Source: SB11 sp965249955
Lineage (GTDB): Bacteria > Bacteroidota > Bacteroidia > UBA8524
Assembly: GCA_965249955.1 (NCBI GenBank)
Contig: OZ252261.1
Coordinates: 2,666,001-2,730,000, forward strand
DNA length: 64,000 nucleotides
Direction of reading: 5' to 3'
The notes under the pieces were generated by a model, which saw nothing but the letters and a program-made list of their open reading frames with translations, was not told the DNA's origin and ran no database searches. Numbering within the stretch: the stretch's first letter is position 1; each line of letters starts with the position of its first letter. Positions 44,088-52,875 of the stretch are shown here, piece by piece. A program made the translations under genes and the position numbers.

Positions 44088-44924
44088 ATGGGCTTTTTGG
44101 GCAAACTGTTGGTTGTGTGTAGCCTTGCAATAGGCACTCAACCGTTGTTTGCCCAAAAAGATGCCATAAAGCCTACTGATAGCATTGCGGTAGTATATAA
44201 AGAACACGGTACAGGCATAGGCCTTACAGGAAAAAAATACCTCACAGCACATTATATTGTTACCACTACTGAAGGGCGAGAACTACGTAATAGTTACAAG
44301 CAAGGCAACGCCGTTATTGTTTCTATGGTAGATAATGCCCAAAAGCAGGATTGGATTAGCGCACTGCGAAAATTGCATGTTGGCGATGAAGTAGTAATGA
44401 CTATACCCGATAGTGTGGTGTACAAAAACTGGAGAGCATTTTTGCCCACACCTCCCTTTAAACTTATTGGTTTGCAAGTAGAAATGTTAGTTTTAGCAGC
44501 CGAAGATGAGTTGCCACCCAATGCAGTTGTGTTGGATGAGAGCGAAACTAAAATACCCTTGCCCCTTGATGTGGAAGGAAGAGATACAATAACACTGCGA
44601 AGCGGTTTGCGCTACATACCGGTAAAAACCAATGTTGATGGTGACCCAACCTACAACGGGCGCAAGGTAGATATACACTATACCGGTTATTTTGAAGACG
44701 GAACTATTTTTGACGCTTCATACCCAAATGGGCACCCGTTTAAGTTTACTTTAACCCGCAATGAGGTTATTGATGGACTTGACGAAGGTGTGCGACTGAT
44801 GAAAACAGGTGAGAAGTACAGGTTTATTATCCCACCAAAATTAGGTTACGGAAAAAAGCAACAAGGTAGCATACCCCCAAACACAACACTTATATTTGAT
44901 GTTGAATTGATTTCGGTGGATTAA
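44088..44924 (+). CDS. Periplasmic FKBP-type peptidyl-prolyl isomerase, two domains
   Basis: 278 residues. A signal peptide (LLVVCSLAIGTQPLFAQ) is followed by a degenerate FKBP-like unit (about 40-145; LTAHYIVTTTEGRELRN) and a more canonical one (about 170-278; IHYTGYFEDGTIFDASY, LGYGKKQQG, TLIFDVELI), in which the usual VIxGW motif reads VIDGL, so the active-site Trp is replaced by Leu. Activity may be weak or chaperone-only. Seven bases after the FKBP lipoprotein and ten before rfbB, so all three may be cotranscribed. Confidence 0.9.
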   Translation: MGFLGKLLVVCSLAIGTQPLFAQKDAIKPTDSIAVVYKEHGTGIGLTGKKYLTAHYIVTTTEGRELRNSYKQGNAVIVSMVDNAQKQDWISALRKLHVGDEVVMTIPDSVVYKNWRAFLPTPPFKLIGLQVEMLVLAAEDELPPNAVVLDESETKIPLPLDVEGRDTITLRSGLRYIPVKTNVDGDPTYNGRKVDIHYTGYFEDGTIFDASYPNGHPFKFTLTRNEVIDGLDEGVRLMKTGEKYRFIIPPKLGYGKKQQGSIPPNTTLIFDVELISVD

Positions 44925-44933
44925 AACAATATT

Positions 44934-45995
44934 ATGGCTGATAAAAAAATACTTATTACAGGTGGCGCAGGTTTTATAGGCTCGCACGTGGTACGTTTGT
45001 TTGTAAACAAATACCCCAATTATCAAATTTTCAATTTAGATAAGTTAACCTATGCAGGTAATCTTAAAAACCTTACCGATATTGAAAACAGCCCCAATTA
45101 TACCTTTATAAAAGCCGATATTGTTGATGGCGGAGCCATGAAACAGTTGTTTGATGAACACCGTTTTGATGGGGTGTTGCATTTAGCCGCCGAATCGCAT
45201 GTAGATCGTTCGATAACCCACCCGCTTGATTTTGTAAATACTAATGTAATAGGAACGGTGAACCTGTTGAATGCTGCCCGCGATATTTGGAAAGCGGATG
45301 GTATGGAAGGCAAACTGTTTTATCATATTAGTACTGACGAGGTTTACGGTTCGCTAGATGATGGTGGATTTTTTTATGAAAACACATCGTACGACCCACA
45401 ATCTCCCTACTCGGCATCAAAAGCTAGTAGCGACCATTTTGTGCGTGCCTACAACAATACTTATAAACTACCCATAGTAATTACCAATTGCAGCAATAAC
45501 TATGGCCCTAATCAGTTTCCTGAGAAACTAATACCACTTTGTATAAACAATATACTAAACAATAAACCATTGCCCATATACGGCAAAGGCGAAAACGTTC
45601 GCGATTGGCTATATGTGGTAGACCACGCTCGTGCTATTGATGTTGTTTTTCATCACGGAAAGATGGGTGAAACTTATAATATAGGCGGCTTTAACGAGTG
45701 GACTAATATTGATTTGGTGAAGGTGATTTGTAAAGTAATGGACAACCGTTTGGGTAAACCTGAAGGAACTGCCGAAAGTACAATTACTTATGTAACCGAC
45801 CGTGCAGGGCACGACCTACGTTATGCAATTGATGCCAATAAAATAATGAAAGAATTAGGGTGGGAACCCTCTTTACAATTTGAAGAAGGTATTGAAAAAA
45901 CTATTGATTGGTATTTGGATAATCGCCAATGGATGGAAGAAATTACCAGTGGTGATTATATGAAATACTACGAACAGATGTACTCAAGCAATTAG
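44934..45995 (+). CDS. rfbB: dTDP-glucose 4,6-dehydratase
   Basis: 353 residues, an extended SDR. KILITGGAGFIGSHVVRLF is the NAD-binding motif; STDEVYGSL carries the catalytic Thr-Asp-Glu, YSASKASSDHFVRAY the Tyr-x-x-x-Lys, and NNYGPNQFPEKLIP the RfbB signature. It makes dTDP-4-keto-6-deoxyglucose, an early step to dTDP-rhamnose and other deoxysugars. rfbA, rfbC and rfbD are not adjacent. Followed by a very strong terminator before gyrB. Confidence 0.96.
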   Translation: MADKKILITGGAGFIGSHVVRLFVNKYPNYQIFNLDKLTYAGNLKNLTDIENSPNYTFIKADIVDGGAMKQLFDEHRFDGVLHLAAESHVDRSITHPLDFVNTNVIGTVNLLNAARDIWKADGMEGKLFYHISTDEVYGSLDDGGFFYENTSYDPQSPYSASKASSDHFVRAYNNTYKLPIVITNCSNNYGPNQFPEKLIPLCINNILNNKPLPIYGKGENVRDWLYVVDHARAIDVVFHHGKMGETYNIGGFNEWTNIDLVKVICKVMDNRLGKPEGTAESTITYVTDRAGHDLRYAIDANKIMKELGWEPSLQFEEGIEKTIDWYLDNRQWMEEITSGDYMKYYEQMYSSN

Positions 45996-46014
45996 CTGTT
46001 TAATAAACACATAA

Positions 46015-46063
46015 AAAATCCCCTTGTTGTAATTTGAGAATCTCATTACAACAAGGGGATTTT
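46015..46063. terminator. Strong bidirectional terminator
   Basis: A 19-bp perfect stem, 46015-46033 and 46045-46063, is flanked by A and T runs, with an inner TGAGA/TCTCA near-stem in the loop. It lies between the convergent genes rfbB and gyrB and can serve both. Confidence 0.9.
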
Positions 46064-46104
46064 AATTTATACAATAATCAATAACCGATTATTGGTTGCT
46101 ATAA

Positions 46105-48060
46105 CTACGCATCAATTTTTGCGTATTTAGCGTGGCTTTCTATAAACTCACGGCGTGGTGGTACTTCATCGCCCATTAGCATACTAAAAATATGGTCGGC
46201 TTCGGCCACACTATCTAGTGTTACTAATTTTAGTGTACGTTTTTCAGGGTTCATGGTAGTTTGCCAAAGCTGTTCGGCATTCATCTCACCCAAACCTTTA
46301 TAACGTTGTACGTTTACGCTTTCTATTTTACCATCTTTAGCTATTTCGCGCATGGCAGCATCGCGTTGTGCATCATCCCAGCAATAACGTTCCTCGCGCC
46401 CTTTTTTCACCAAATACAATGGCGGTGTAGCAATGTATATATACCCTTGCTCAACCAATTTTTTCATGTATCTGAAGAAGAAGGTAAGTATAAGCGTACG
46501 TATGTGGCTACCGTCAACATCCGCATCCGTCATAATAATAATTTTATGGTAGCGCAGTTTATCTAAGTTCAGCTCTTTGTTGTCCTCTTCTGTTCCAATA
46601 GAAACACCAAGAGCGGTGAACATATTTTTTATCTCCTCGTTTTCATAAATTTTATGTTCAAGGGCTTTTTCTACGTTCAATATTTTACCACGCAATGGCA
46701 ATATGGCTTGGAAACTACGGTTACGACCTTGTTTAGCCGTTCCACCCGCAGAATCTCCCTCCACAAGGTATATTTCACATTCAGCAGGGTCTGTACCCGC
46801 ACAATCTGATAATTTACCAGGTAAGCCGGAGCCGGTCATTGCACCTTTACGCTGCACCATCTCACGTGCCTTGCGCGCGGCGTGGCGAGCAGTGGCAGCA
46901 AGTATTACTTTGTTTATGATAATGCGTGCCTCTTTGGGATTTTCTTCCAAAAAGTTGTTTAGCATATCACCTACACATTGGTCAACAGCACCCATCACCT
47001 CATTGTTACCCAGTTTGGTTTTGGTTTGCCCTTCAAATTGAGGTTCGGCTACCTTTACAGATATAACTGCCGTTAAACCTTCTCTAAAGTCGTCTCCGCT
47101 TATTTCAAATTTTAGGTTTTTAAGTAAACCTTCTTTATCAGCGTAAGCTTTTAGGGTACGGGTAAGTGCACGGCGGAAACCAGCAACGTGTGTTCCTCCC
47201 TCTATGGTGTTAATGTTGTTAACGTAAGAGTGTAAGTTTTCGCTATAGCCAGTATTGTATTGCAAAGCAACCTCAACAGGTACACCTGCTTTTTCGCCCT
47301 CTACGTATATAGCTTCTGGAATAAGTTTTTCGCGGGTACCATCAAGGTAACCAACAAATTCTTTTAGTCCACCTTCTGAATAGAAAGAAAGACTTTTTTC
47401 CTTACCGTCGTCATCAACTTCACGTTTGTCTGTAATGGTAATGTGTATGCCTCTGTTTAGGTAGGCCAACTCGCGCATACGTGCTGCAAGTGTGTCAAAA
47501 TTATATTCAGTATGAGTGAAAATGGTATTATCGGGCACAAAATGAACCTCTGTACCACGTTTTTCAGTATCACCAATAATTTTTACAGGATATTGAGGGA
47601 TACCAATTTTGTATTCTTGTTGCCAAATTTTTCCTTCGCGATAAACTGTAGCACGCAAATCAGTACTCAATGCGTTTACACAACTAACACCCACACCGTG
47701 CAAACCGCCCGATACTTTGTAGGTGTCTTTGTCAAACTTACCACCTGCGTGCAAAACAGTCATTACAACTTCTAGCGCACTACGGTTTTCTTTGGTGTGA
47801 ATGCCTGTGGGTATTCCCCTACCATCATCCATTACGGTGATGGAATTATCTTCATTTATAAAAACAGAAATATTTTTACAATAACCGGCCAAAGCCTCGT
47901 CGATAGAGTTATCTACTACTTCGTATACTAAGTGATGTAAACCTCTTGTTCCGGTATCGCCTATGTACATCGAAGGGCGTTTGCGCACTGCTTCTAACCC
48001 TTCAAGAACCTGTATATTATCGGCTCCGTAATCTTTTTTATCCATAGCTGCTTCGCTCAT
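46105..48060 (-). CDS. gyrB: DNA gyrase subunit B
   Basis: 651 residues, full length for the short (non-insert) GyrB form. The GHKL ATPase has VVDNSIDEALAGY, DDGRGIPTGIH and GGLHGVGVSCVNAL; the transducer domain follows; the TOPRIM domain has VEGDSAGGTAKQGRNR and MTDADVDGSHIRTL; the C-terminus carries QRYKGLGEMNAEQLWQTTM. It provides the ATP-driven supercoiling activity with GyrA, which is not in the window. Nothing is seen in the 182 bases upstream that is a clear promoter. Confidence 0.98.
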   Translation of the reverse strand: MSEAAMDKKDYGADNIQVLEGLEAVRKRPSMYIGDTGTRGLHHLVYEVVDNSIDEALAGYCKNISVFINEDNSITVMDDGRGIPTGIHTKENRSALEVVMTVLHAGGKFDKDTYKVSGGLHGVGVSCVNALSTDLRATVYREGKIWQQEYKIGIPQYPVKIIGDTEKRGTEVHFVPDNTIFTHTEYNFDTLAARMRELAYLNRGIHITITDKREVDDDGKEKSLSFYSEGGLKEFVGYLDGTREKLIPEAIYVEGEKAGVPVEVALQYNTGYSENLHSYVNNINTIEGGTHVAGFRRALTRTLKAYADKEGLLKNLKFEISGDDFREGLTAVISVKVAEPQFEGQTKTKLGNNEVMGAVDQCVGDMLNNFLEENPKEARIIINKVILAATARHAARKAREMVQRKGAMTGSGLPGKLSDCAGTDPAECEIYLVEGDSAGGTAKQGRNRSFQAILPLRGKILNVEKALEHKIYENEEIKNMFTALGVSIGTEEDNKELNLDKLRYHKIIIMTDADVDGSHIRTLILTFFFRYMKKLVEQGYIYIATPPLYLVKKGREERYCWDDAQRDAAMREIAKDGKIESVNVQRYKGLGEMNAEQLWQTTMNPEKRTLKLVTLDSVAEADHIFSMLMGDEVPPRREFIESHAKYAKIDA

Positions 48061-48242
48061 TTCTCTTTAGTAAAATATAGTCTGTAAAAATACCGCTAAA
48101 CGCTGAATATTCAAAGGTTTGCGGTTGATTTAGAGGGGCATTTTTCCACGTTACTGTGGATATGTTTTTTGCCCTTTTTTATGACCTTTTGAAATTGTGT
48201 GTGTTGTGAGGTGCTTACACTATATCAAAAATCGAGCCTAGT

Positions 48243-48467
48243 TTATACTGGCGAATTACTAAGCTGCGATATAACAATGAAAGGGAGGATAAGAAGTAGC
48301 ACAAATACTAATGCCGTGAATAAAATAGCACATTTAAAAAGTAGCTTAAGCTTTGAATTACTGCCTTGCTTAACTCTTTTGTTGTAGAAGAAAATTAACG
48401 TTAAGCAGAGTAATAACGATAAAACAAGGTAGAAAATATATTCAAATGAAGGGGTAATTAACTCCAT
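48243..48467 (-). CDS. Small two-helix membrane protein
   Basis: 74 residues, two transmembrane helices (about 9-27 and 45-68) joined by a basic loop with KRVKQGSNSKLK, and no recognised family. Its ATG lies three bases after the stop of the upstream lipoprotein gene, so translation is probably coupled. An overlapping plus-strand frame is judged spurious. Real by position and composition, but without a homologue to confirm it. Confidence 0.55.
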   Translation of the reverse strand: MELITPSFEYIFYLVLSLLLCLTLIFFYNKRVKQGSNSKLKLLFKCAILFTALVFVLLLILPFIVISQLSNSPV

Positions 48468-48470
48468 TGT

Positions 48471-49232
48471 TTAGTTGTTATAAATATCTGTATAGTATGT
48501 ATTGGGTTTACGGTAGGGGAAAGAATAATCGTATAAATCACGACCATACTCATTGGTGTTTGTTATTATTAACGACCCGCCAAATTCTTTATCGTGTATT
48601 TTCATAATATCACTTACCCAAAAACTATGGTCGATATAAAATTCTGTAGAAAAATCATGTTTTTGTGATAAGGTAAGGAAATTGCGAAATGCAAAAGGTG
48701 ATGTACTTGCATCAAACGATTTTCTCCAAACTTTTGTATTGCCCTTTTTTAAAGAAGAAGCAATTGTATCTTCACTTAAACCATCTCTCCAAACCGAGCT
48801 ACTTAGGCTATACCTGGCCATACTGATGGCTGTTTTTGGAGGAATAAAGGTAATTTGCTCAGGTGTTGTTATCACGCTGGTACTATAATTTCTATTTGAA
48901 CTATAATTCCGCAACCAACGTACAGAGCTGCCTTCGGTTACTGTATAAATATTTGATTTATCTTCCCAATAGGCAAATTTTTCGGTGCCTTTAATAAACG
49001 CACTTCGTTTCCAATCTATATAGAGGGGTACATTTGATTTGTTGTAGATGGTGAAAGCCAACAAGCCGTTTTCGCTAAAAAGGTTGTATACAATCTCAAA
49101 AGTATCGTTCTCGTAACGTAGCAAGGTGTCGTTTTGCAGAATATTAGATTTTACAGTAGCTACCTGCACATATTTTTTGCTGCAAGAAGCCAGTGATAGC
49201 AAACTAATTATACAAATGATGATTATACGCAT
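48471..49232 (-). CDS. Lipoprotein of unknown function
   Basis: 253 residues. Signal peptide with lipobox LASC near residue 17 (SLLSLASCSKKY). The body contains a mixed beta-rich domain with SNVPLYIDWKRSAF, EQITFIPPKTAISMARYSL and FYIDHSFWVSDI, which suggests a beta-sandwich. No known family is recognised. It lies directly upstream of a small membrane protein; the two may work together in the envelope. Nothing links it to the RluA-type gene further upstream, which ends 41 bases before it. Confidence 0.72.
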   Translation of the reverse strand: MRIIIICIISLLSLASCSKKYVQVATVKSNILQNDTLLRYENDTFEIVYNLFSENGLLAFTIYNKSNVPLYIDWKRSAFIKGTEKFAYWEDKSNIYTVTEGSSVRWLRNYSSNRNYSTSVITTPEQITFIPPKTAISMARYSLSSSVWRDGLSEDTIASSLKKGNTKVWRKSFDASTSPFAFRNFLTLSQKHDFSTEFYIDHSFWVSDIMKIHDKEFGGSLIITNTNEYGRDLYDYSFPYRKPNTYYTDIYNN

Positions 49233-49272
49233 AAGGAATTTTTTAGCTAAAATAATGCCAATTTGATTGTTA

Positions 49273-50181
49273 TCAACGGCTTAGGGTAGGTTTTTGATAA
49301 AAGGGGGCGGGGCACTTATAGGCTTTTGTTTCCTCAAAAAAGGTGTCAAATGTTAATTGATGGGCGTGGAGTAGCATTCTTGTAGCATTTTCATCGACAC
49401 CATTTGTGGGTGGGTAGCGTTTATCGCCAACAATACTATGACCTATGTATTGTAAGTGTATACGTATTTGATTGGTGCGACCTGTTTCTAACTCACATTC
49501 TACTATGGTATAATTTTCATTTTGTTGTAAAACTGTGTAGTGGGTTATGGCTTCTTTGCCAGCATTTTTGGGCGGGTTTGCCATTATTGTAAGTTCTTCA
49601 TCGGGGTGGCGACCAATGGGCACATTTATAGTTCCTTTTTGTGGTGATACTGTACCGTGTACTTTGGCTATATACTTACGTTTTGCAGTTTTGTTTTGAA
49701 ACTGTGGCGAGAGAAAATCGAGCCCTTTTTTGGTTTTTGCCACCACCATAAGTCCCGATGTTTCTTTGTCCAATCGGTGTACCAAACCGTTATTTAATTC
49801 AGGGGTTTGGTTAGTTATTTCGTAATGATGAGCAAGGGCATTGAGCAGCGTGCCGTGGTAATTGCCCAAACCGCCATGACAGGCCATTTTCGATGGTTTG
49901 TTTACCACCAGCCAATCTTCGTTTTCTTCTAATATATCAAGCGGAATATCTTCGGCAAATACTTTTTGATGGGTGGTATATGGCGAGGTTATTTGGAGTA
50001 TATCGCCGTTTTTTACCATCACATCCTCGCCACTGGGTGTATTATTTATGGTAACCCATTTTTTGTGCATTAGCATTTGCACCTTTTGCTTGTTGTAGCC
50101 TTTTACGTGGTGCAACAGGTACTGGGGTAGTGGTAGAGCTTGTTTTAACCCGTTAATAGATATGGTTTTTAAAATATTCAC
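49273..50181 (-). CDS. RluA family pseudouridine synthase
   Basis: 302 residues. An S4-type RNA-binding region (about 15-70; KVQMLMHKKWVTIN) is followed by the catalytic domain with the signature HRLDKETSGLMVVA (catalytic Asp), LDILEENEDWLVVNKPSKM, and ELETGRTNQIRIHLQYIGHSI. It converts uridine to pseudouridine in rRNA or tRNA; which site is not deducible. Its ATG shares a base with the asparaginase stop (50181), so it is translationally coupled. Last gene of a five-gene minus-strand operon. Confidence 0.93.
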   Translation of the reverse strand: MNILKTISINGLKQALPLPQYLLHHVKGYNKQKVQMLMHKKWVTINNTPSGEDVMVKNGDILQITSPYTTHQKVFAEDIPLDILEENEDWLVVNKPSKMACHGGLGNYHGTLLNALAHHYEITNQTPELNNGLVHRLDKETSGLMVVAKTKKGLDFLSPQFQNKTAKRKYIAKVHGTVSPQKGTINVPIGRHPDEELTIMANPPKNAGKEAITHYTVLQQNENYTIVECELETGRTNQIRIHLQYIGHSIVGDKRYPPTNGVDENATRMLLHAHQLTFDTFFEETKAYKCPAPFYQKPTLSR

Positions 50182-51200
50182 TACTGTATGTCCAAGCCGT
50201 CAAACAACCCTTCGCGTGTTTTTATTTCTCCCGTTACAAATTTGTTAAAATTGGTGATTTCGGCATTTTCGTAATGTTTTAACGGAGCAAGCTGCTCGGC
50301 AGTAAAAATACCGGTAGCTTCTACAAAGCGTTGGGCTACATTATATTGGGGCAGCATTTTACCATCATCAATTTTTATGGTAACGCCTATTTTTTCCTCC
50401 GTCAAACCCATACTAAAAATACCCTCCGCACCTGTTTTGCCTATTATGCGCGGGGCGGTTATTTGCATCAAATCAGTGCAATAACGGCCACGACCTGCAA
50501 CCATATATGGGTATTGGCTTACTGCTTCAACAATGGTGGCACAGGCTTTTTGCCTTTGGGGGCTAAACTGCATGGGGTGTACTAAGTTTTTATAACCAAC
50601 AGCTTGGTTGTATACAGGCACAGAAAATATTGGGGCTGAACAACCATCGTAGGCAATGGTCATTTTTTCTTTTGGGTATTCGTACATCTCGGCAGTGGTT
50701 TGTAATATTTCTTGCTGCATAGGATGCAGAGGGTTAATGTAATCTTTGGTGTCCCAACCCCTTAGCACTGCATAGGCTAAAAAACCTGCGTGTTTGCCGC
50801 TGCAATTGTTGTGTATGTGGTGGGGTTTTTGGTCGGCTTTTATTAGCGTGTTAGCTGTTTTTCTATCGCTGGGGTATTGTGCCCCGCAAAACAAATGTTC
50901 TTTATCCAATCCTATTTTTTGTAGAATAGAATTTACTACGTGTTGGTGCTCTTCTTCGCCATTGTGGCTGCCACACATTATGGCAATTTCTTGCAGGGTG
51001 AAACCAAAATGTTCCATGCCGCCGTGCTCAAGCAAGGGCAAAACCTGTATTAGTTTAAGTGCTGAACGCGGATAGCATATTTGCTGCACATCGCCTTCGC
51101 TATAAATAATTTTACCGTCTTTATCTACTACACAAACTACTCCACGGTGAAAACTTTCGAGCACGTTTTCTCTGTATACTTCTACTAATATTGGATTCAT
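50181..51200 (-). CDS. Asparaginase, Rhizobium type (asparaginase_II family)
   Basis: 339 residues. The family, exemplified by the Rhizobium etli thermolabile enzyme, shows MCGSHNGEEEHQ, the core block NNCSGKHAGFLAYA, YDGCSAPIFSVP with a conserved Cys, and GRGRYCTDLM with a second Cys. It hydrolyses asparagine to aspartate and ammonia and is unrelated to the bacterial type I/II asparaginases. No signal peptide, so cytosolic. Part of the minus-strand operon; 3 bases from the J-protein gene and 1-base overlap with the RluA gene. Confidence 0.9.
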   Translation of the reverse strand: MNPILVEVYRENVLESFHRGVVCVVDKDGKIIYSEGDVQQICYPRSALKLIQVLPLLEHGGMEHFGFTLQEIAIMCGSHNGEEEHQHVVNSILQKIGLDKEHLFCGAQYPSDRKTANTLIKADQKPHHIHNNCSGKHAGFLAYAVLRGWDTKDYINPLHPMQQEILQTTAEMYEYPKEKMTIAYDGCSAPIFSVPVYNQAVGYKNLVHPMQFSPQRQKACATIVEAVSQYPYMVAGRGRYCTDLMQITAPRIIGKTGAEGIFSMGLTEEKIGVTIKIDDGKMLPQYNVAQRFVEATGIFTAEQLAPLKHYENAEITNFNKFVTGEIKTREGLFDGLDIQ

Positions 51201-51203
51201 GGT

Positions 51204-52292
51204 TTAATAATCGTCTTCAATAATACTATTTTCAAGGGTGTAGTTTTTCATTACACGTAACCCAAATAAACCGTCTTTAAAAGTGAAGGTGATACGGTTA
51301 TTCTCATCTAAATCATTAAGCTGTGAAAATAGCCGTAGCCCATTATACTCTTCGTATGTTTTGTTTTCTAAATAAATAAAACTACTTGATTCATACCTGT
51401 TACCTGTTCGCGAAAAATGTGTAGTTTGAAAATACGAGTAGCTTTCCGTTTTTGGGTTAAAACTTATTGTAAAGTTGATAAGAAAGAAGATGTTTACGAT
51501 AAAAGGAGCAAGGCAGAGTGAGAAAAAAGTGAGGTACTTTTTATTTATTTTTTTTACTACATACGTTACAATTACTCCTAATAGCATTGCTGATGAGTAA
51601 ATTATAAACTGAGTACTTAAAGGAATTAATGTATTAAAAGCTATTTTGAAAAGGAGAAACAAATTTATTGGAAGGAAAATAATAAACTGAACTTTTGGGG
51701 TATTTGAAATACTATAAAACCAATCGTGATTTCGAATTGTAGCAAAAGAGTTCTTTAACCCACTAAGATTTTTCCTTAAGCTTTTAAGTTCAGTAATAAT
51801 TGGCCAAGTTACAGGTATGGTTGCCGTCATTATAAATATACTGGCAAAAAGACCCAACCAACTGTTGTATATAAACATGAAGGGAGGGATGATTATAAAA
51901 ACAGCAATGGTAAAGAGCAACCGAAGAAGGTTGCCTACATTATTAATTGCGGCTGAAAGTTTATATTCTTCAGAGTTAATGTACTCTTCGTACCGCATTT
52001 GAGCATTACGCTTTTGTTTTTCTTTGCGTTGTGCTTCTTGTGCTGCGGCCCTCCACCATTTTTCAAATTCATTAATTTGCGGGTCGGAAGAGAAACTTTT
52101 TTTACCTTGTTTTACGGCACATACATACTCGTAGGCCTCTTGCAGCTCAATAAATTCGGCTTCGGCATTTGGCGAGGGGTTAAGATCGGGGTGAAGTTTT
52201 TTAGCCTTATAGCGGTATGCCTTTTTTACATCGCTAATTGTAGCTGATGCTGGAACACCAAGTATGGCATAATATTTTTGCTCTAATCCCAA
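51204..52292 (-). CDS. J-domain protein with a C-terminal membrane domain
   Basis: 362 residues. A J-domain (about 5-62) with YYAILGVPASATISDVKKAY and the HPD motif in KKLHPDLN is intact. A charged linker (about 70-110) follows, then five or so transmembrane helices (about 118-137, 141-160, 203-222, 226-245, 254-275) and a C-terminal domain (about 280-362). No zinc finger or client-binding barrel, so it is a class III J-protein that would recruit Hsp70 to a membrane. Clients unknown. Within an operon: eight bases after rdgB. Confidence 0.85.
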   Translation of the reverse strand: MGLEQKYYAILGVPASATISDVKKAYRYKAKKLHPDLNPSPNAEAEFIELQEAYEYVCAVKQGKKSFSSDPQINEFEKWWRAAAQEAQRKEKQKRNAQMRYEEYINSEEYKLSAAINNVGNLLRLLFTIAVFIIIPPFMFIYNSWLGLFASIFIMTATIPVTWPIITELKSLRKNLSGLKNSFATIRNHDWFYSISNTPKVQFIIFLPINLFLLFKIAFNTLIPLSTQFIIYSSAMLLGVIVTYVVKKINKKYLTFFSLCLAPFIVNIFFLINFTISFNPKTESYSYFQTTHFSRTGNRYESSSFIYLENKTYEEYNGLRLFSQLNDLDENNRITFTFKDGLFGLRVMKNYTLENSIIEDDY

Positions 52293-52299
52293 CTCGTGT

Positions 52300-52875
52300 T
52301 TATTTGGTTTTCAAAAACTCCTTCATTTTGTCAAAGGCTTTTGCGCGGTGGCTTAATAGGTTTTTTTCGTCCAACCCCATTTGTGCAAAAGTGCGTGTAT
52401 GTCCATCAGGTACAAAAATTGGGTCGTAACCAAAACCTTCATTACCTTGTTTCGTTTCAATAATAGTTCCTTTAGCCACCCCTTCAAACAGGTGTTCTTC
52501 CCCATCAATAATTAGGGCTATCACCGTTCTAAACTGTGCGCTGCGATTAGGTTTATCTTTAAGGTTAGTAAGCAGCAACGCCATATTATCCTCAGCGTTT
52601 TTTTGCAAACCTGCATAGCGGGCACTTAGCACACCAGGTTCGCCATTTAGTGCTTCTACTTCTAGCCCTGTATCATCGGCAAAGCAGTTCCGTTTTGTTT
52701 TTTGATATACATATCGGGCTTTTTGCAGTGCATTACCTTCAAGGTTGGGGGCAGTTTCGGGTATTTCTTCGGTTATACCCAAAGTGTCTAAACCTATTAT
52801 GCTAAAGCCTGTGCCTAGTTTTGCTTCTATTTCTTTGGCCTTGTTGGGGTTTTGTGTGGCAAATACTAATTCCAT
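52300..52875 (-). CDS. rdgB: XTP/dITP pyrophosphatase (RdgB/HAM1)
   Basis: 191 residues. FATQNPNKAKEIEAKL is the start motif; CFADDTGLEVEALNGEPGVLSARYAG and the C-terminal GFGYDPIFVPDGHTRTFAQM, LSHRAKAFDKM are intact. It removes ITP and XTP from nucleotide pools to prevent misincorporation. The start codon overlaps the last base of the psi-like gene, so translation is coupled. Confidence 0.95.
   Translation of the reverse strand: MELVFATQNPNKAKEIEAKLGTGFSIIGLDTLGITEEIPETAPNLEGNALQKARYVYQKTKRNCFADDTGLEVEALNGEPGVLSARYAGLQKNAEDNMALLLTNLKDKPNRSAQFRTVIALIIDGEEHLFEGVAKGTIIETKQGNEGFGYDPIFVPDGHTRTFAQMGLDEKNLLSHRAKAFDKMKEFLKTK

Noticed and set aside
46261..47041. Plus-strand frames inside gyrB
   Set aside because: Antisense shadows of a highly conserved gyrB coding region.
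48199..48387. Plus-strand frame of 62 codons overlapping the small membrane protein gene
   Set aside because: Composition is unlike a protein, no start signal, and the minus-strand frame is better placed after its upstream gene.
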